From NCBI GenBank assembly GCA_024280935.1, contig JAJRPE010000529.1, positions 1-36,453 of the forward strand: a stretch of DNA of 36,453 bases, given 5' to 3'. The notes below the pieces were generated by a model that worked only from the letters and a program-made list of their open reading frames with translations, searched no databases and was not told where the DNA came from. Source of the stretch: Candidatus Hydrogenedentota bacterium. Lineage in GTDB: Bacteria; Hydrogenedentota; Hydrogenedentia; Hydrogenedentales; JAEUWI01. Position numbers and translations under genes: made by a program. This document shows, piece by piece, positions 34,105 to 36,453 of the stretch; position 1 is the stretch's first letter, and each line of letters begins with the position of its first letter.

Positions 34105-35877
34105 ATGGATGATGCATTGAACCACGATCTGGAGGTTTTCGACACCGCCCTGCATGCCTTGGAGGATGCCTTGGCGGGGCAGCCTTCCTTGCAGTGCGCT
34201 GTGTTCGAGGACACCGGTGAATGGCGCAAGTTGCTCACTTTCAAATTGCTGCCCCAACTGGCGGGCAAGGATGTGCTGGTCGCGGCCGTGGCGGGCGGCA
34301 CCAACACGGGCAAGTCGACGATTTTCAATCTTCTGGCGGGCGCCGAACTCAGTCCTGTGCGCGCCACGGCGGCGGCGACATGCCGTCCCCTGCTCGTGGG
34401 CAACCAGCATCGCTTCGACCAAGGCGTGGCGGGCAATCTGGTGCCGGGCTTGCAGGCGCGTTTTCAGGCCCATAAGACCGACCCCATCGACCGAAACGCC
34501 CCGCACGACACACTTTTCATGAAGGCCTGCGAAGATTTGCCGGATCATATGGTTCTCCTTGACGTGCCCGATGTGGATTCTATTGATCTGATCAATTGGG
34601 ATGTGGCGGAGAACATACAGGCCGTGTGTGACGTGCTGGTGGCGGTATTGACGGGCGAAAAGTACCAGGACGATCAGGTTGTCGCCTATTTTCGCCAGGC
34701 CGTCAGCTCCGGGCGGGTCATACTGCCCCTGATGAACAAGGCCCACGAAGCCCAGGATTTCGAGGTGGCCCGGGCGCAGTTGGATGATTTCTGCGAGGCC
34801 GTGGGCATGAAAGAGCGCGTTTATTTCGCCGTGCCCCACGACTTTTCCCTCATGGAAAGCTGCGACCATAGCATCGCATCACTATCCGGCACGGCGTCGC
34901 TCCGCGCCTATCTGGAACAGATGGATGTGGTGGATACGAAGGCGCGTGTTTATCGGGATACACTGACCCACTTTGCCAGCCATTCGCAGGATTTTATCGT
35001 ACGCCTTGACCAGTTTGCCGAAAGTTTCCACAAGGTGGAGTCGCTGTTCAAGAATCGTGCCCATGGGGTCGCCGCCACCTATGACCCCGAGCCTGATGCC
35101 CAAGTGGGCAAAATGCTCCACAGCTATATTAAGGCCCGGCGCGGCACCCTGAGTCGGACCGTTGGCAATGTTGGCTCAACGATCCTGGAGGGCGTGTCCT
35201 TCGTGGGCAGGAAGCTGAGCCGTGCGGTGCAGCAGCGCCTTTCCCTGGAGCGTGTGGGCACACCCCCGTCCGACGATGAGGTCCGCGCCCACCATACGCG
35301 GGAGCTCGAAATCAGGACGCGGGATTTTATTCGTGCGTGCGTCGAAATGGCGCAGAACCTGGAGCAGCCGGTCCGGGACTTGCTCGCGAAGCGTTTTGAA
35401 GAACTGGATGTGGCAGTGGTGGTTCAGGCCGTGGACGAAGCTACGCTGGTAGACGACAATATTTCCGAGGCCTTTCGCGCCCATGCCGAAAAAACGCTCA
35501 CGGAGTGGTGGGACGACAACAAGGTGCGACGGATTTTTCTAGTGCAATTGGATGCCCTGCTCATGCTGGCCCCCACAGCGGTGGCGGTGCCCCTGGCCTT
35601 CCATACCGGGGGCGTGGGTGTGCCGGAAGTGGTGGCGGCGACGAGTCCCCTGGCGGGTGAATTTTTCGCCCGCATTATGGAGCACCAGTTTGCGGACAAG
35701 TGGCTGGACCTTATCGCCCCGTGGCACGAGGAGCAGCAGGCACGCTTCGAGAATGCCCTCATTGAACACGTATTGGATGGGGCGCTCAAGCCGCTGTCCG
35801 AAGGCCAGGCCGCCCTGAATGGTGACGCGGCGGAGACCCTTCGAAGGATACACGCCCAGTGTCTGAAAGTATCTTAA
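34105..35877 (+). CDS. dynamin-like / large GTPase, first of a tandem pair
   Basis: 590 residues. The P-loop GGTNTGKS (residues 64-71) follows AAVAGG. A G2-like Thr lies in RATAAATCRP, G3 is DVPDVDS (normally DTPG/DTPD), and NKAH serves as G4 (normally NKxD). After the ~270-residue G domain the protein is largely helical. It ends with a hydrophobic stretch (LLMLAPTAVAVPLAF and following Gly/Ala-rich sequence) that could contact membranes. The last residues run over the start of the next gene, overlapping it by 19 nt. Size and helical stalk resemble bacterial dynamin-like proteins, but sequence identity cannot be measured here; a septation or membrane-remodelling role is inference. ATG 34105 has no strong ribosome-binding site. 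Confidence 0.78.
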   Translation: MDDALNHDLEVFDTALHALEDALAGQPSLQCAVFEDTGEWRKLLTFKLLPQLAGKDVLVAAVAGGTNTGKSTIFNLLAGAELSPVRATAAATCRPLLVGNQHRFDQGVAGNLVPGLQARFQAHKTDPIDRNAPHDTLFMKACEDLPDHMVLLDVPDVDSIDLINWDVAENIQAVCDVLVAVLTGEKYQDDQVVAYFRQAVSSGRVILPLMNKAHEAQDFEVARAQLDDFCEAVGMKERVYFAVPHDFSLMESCDHSIASLSGTASLRAYLEQMDVVDTKARVYRDTLTHFASHSQDFIVRLDQFAESFHKVESLFKNRAHGVAATYDPEPDAQVGKMLHSYIKARRGTLSRTVGNVGSTILEGVSFVGRKLSRAVQQRLSLERVGTPPSDDEVRAHHTRELEIRTRDFIRACVEMAQNLEQPVRDLLAKRFEELDVAVVVQAVDEATLVDDNISEAFRAHAEKTLTEWWDDNKVRRIFLVQLDALLMLAPTAVAVPLAFHTGGVGVPEVVAATSPLAGEFFARIMEHQFADKWLDLIAPWHEEQQARFENALIEHVLDGALKPLSEGQAALNGDAAETLRRIHAQCLKVS

Positions 35878-36453
35878 ACGTTCTGGAACACCTGGACGCC
35901 CTGGCCGCCTATGACGGTCCATGGAAGGCGTTGCGCCAGGAAAGCGCACGGTTGCAGGAGCGTGTCGACGAGCTGCGCACCCGCGAAAACCGTTTGGACG
36001 ATGTGCTGATGGTGGCCCTGGTGGGTGGTTCGGGCGTGGGCAAATCAACCTTGCTCAATGCCATTGCCGGGGACCAGATTGCCCTGACCTCCGCCATGCG
36101 CCCCTGCACGACCAAGCCCACGGCCTATCATCCGCCGGGCACCGAGCTGCCCTTCCATGAGTGGAACGGCGTGCCCCGTTCGGCCCTGGAAAACCTCGTG
36201 CTGATCGATACCCCCGACTCCGACAGTATCGCCCATGCCCACCGCGAGCGGACGGTCGAAGTCCTCAAGCAATGCGATTTGATCATCCTGTGCGCGAGCA
36301 CGGAGAAATATTTGGACGAGGCGACGTGGTCTCTCTTGCGGCCCCTGCGCGGACAGCGGGCCATGATTTGTGTGGAGACGAAAGCAGGGTCCCACCCTTC
36401 GGTGCAGGAACATTGGCTGGCGCGTTTGAAGGAGCAGGGCTTTGAGATTGGAC
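35859..36453 (+). CDS. dynamin-like GTPase, second of the pair (3' partial)
   Basis: Runs off the window; 198 residues visible. GTG 35859 begins MSESILNVLEHLDALAAYDG, with AAGGAT (35844-35849) at 9 nt, and lies inside the end of the first GTPase (19-nt overlap, translational coupling). The P-loop GGSGVGKS (residues 56-63) is canonical, G3 is the regular DTPDSDS, and a G4-like ETKAGS follows. It shares with its neighbour the patterns D-x-PD-x-DSI, a CD before the hydrophobic strand, and EKYxD, so the two are paralogs. The first has DVPD in place of the second's DTPD. The 3' end and any membrane tail are not visible. Confidence 0.85.
   Translation, partial: MSESILNVLEHLDALAAYDGPWKALRQESARLQERVDELRTRENRLDDVLMVALVGGSGVGKSTLLNAIAGDQIALTSAMRPCTTKPTAYHPPGTELPFHEWNGVPRSALENLVLIDTPDSDSIAHAHRERTVEVLKQCDLIILCASTEKYLDEATWSLLRPLRGQRAMICVETKAGSHPSVQEHWLARLKEQGFEIG

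Overview
The window is about 36.5 kb of GC-rich (roughly 57-58% by eye) bacterial chromosome. Several features point to a Planctomycetota / PVC-like lineage or a neighbouring phylum such as Candidatus Hydrogenedentota. These are a giant secreted Ig/cadherin-type repeat protein, three small N-terminal zinc-ribbon proteins of a style frequent in planctomycetes, an MFS-spermidine-synthase fusion, and intergenic nested palindromes. No rRNA or tRNA is present, so the phylum is an inference.

Layout. 1-8.0 kb: C-terminal part of a giant surface protein (5' end outside the window) with Ig-like, DNRLRE-like, cadherin-like, Ca-binding and Fn3-like modules and a C-terminal membrane tail. 8.0-11.1 kb (+): zinc-ribbon coiled-coil protein, second zinc-ribbon protein, LOG-family nucleotide phosphoribohydrolase. 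11.2-13.9 kb (+): MFS/spermidine-synthase-like fusion. 14.0-15.3 kb (-): Fic AMPylase with its own inhibitory motif and an operator-like palindrome upstream. 15.6-18.0 kb (-): overlapping larB-larC-coaD operon (nickel-pincer cofactor synthesis plus a CoA biosynthesis step). 18.1-18.7 kb (-): small exported protein. 19.2-21.1 kb (-): dnaX preceded by the SRP (4.5S) RNA gene. 21.2-25.6 kb (-): signalling genes: CheA-type kinase, single-domain response regulator, receiver-histidine-kinase hybrid. 25.9-27.7 kb (+): exported protein, possibly a TIM-barrel glycosidase relative. 27.8-30.3 kb (+): AT-richer two-gene restriction-modification module (PD-(D/E)XK nuclease and gamma-class N6-adenine methyltransferase, overlapping) ending in an attC-like sequence. 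30.3-32.0 kb (+): UbiB/ABC1 kinase. 32.5-33.4 kb (+): ispE. 33.9-36.45 kb (+): tiny zinc-ribbon membrane protein followed by two overlapping, paralogous dynamin-like GTPases, the second running off the window.

Intergenic DNA is rich in structure. Two copies of a ~190-bp nested palindrome lie at 18.9 and 23.5 kb. Two unrelated long inverted repeats lie at 32.2 and 33.4 kb. The most unusual items are the tandem GTPase pair, the R-M module with the attC-like end, the nested palindromic elements, and the Fic gene with its candidate operator. All functions are assigned by reading motifs; no database search was possible.
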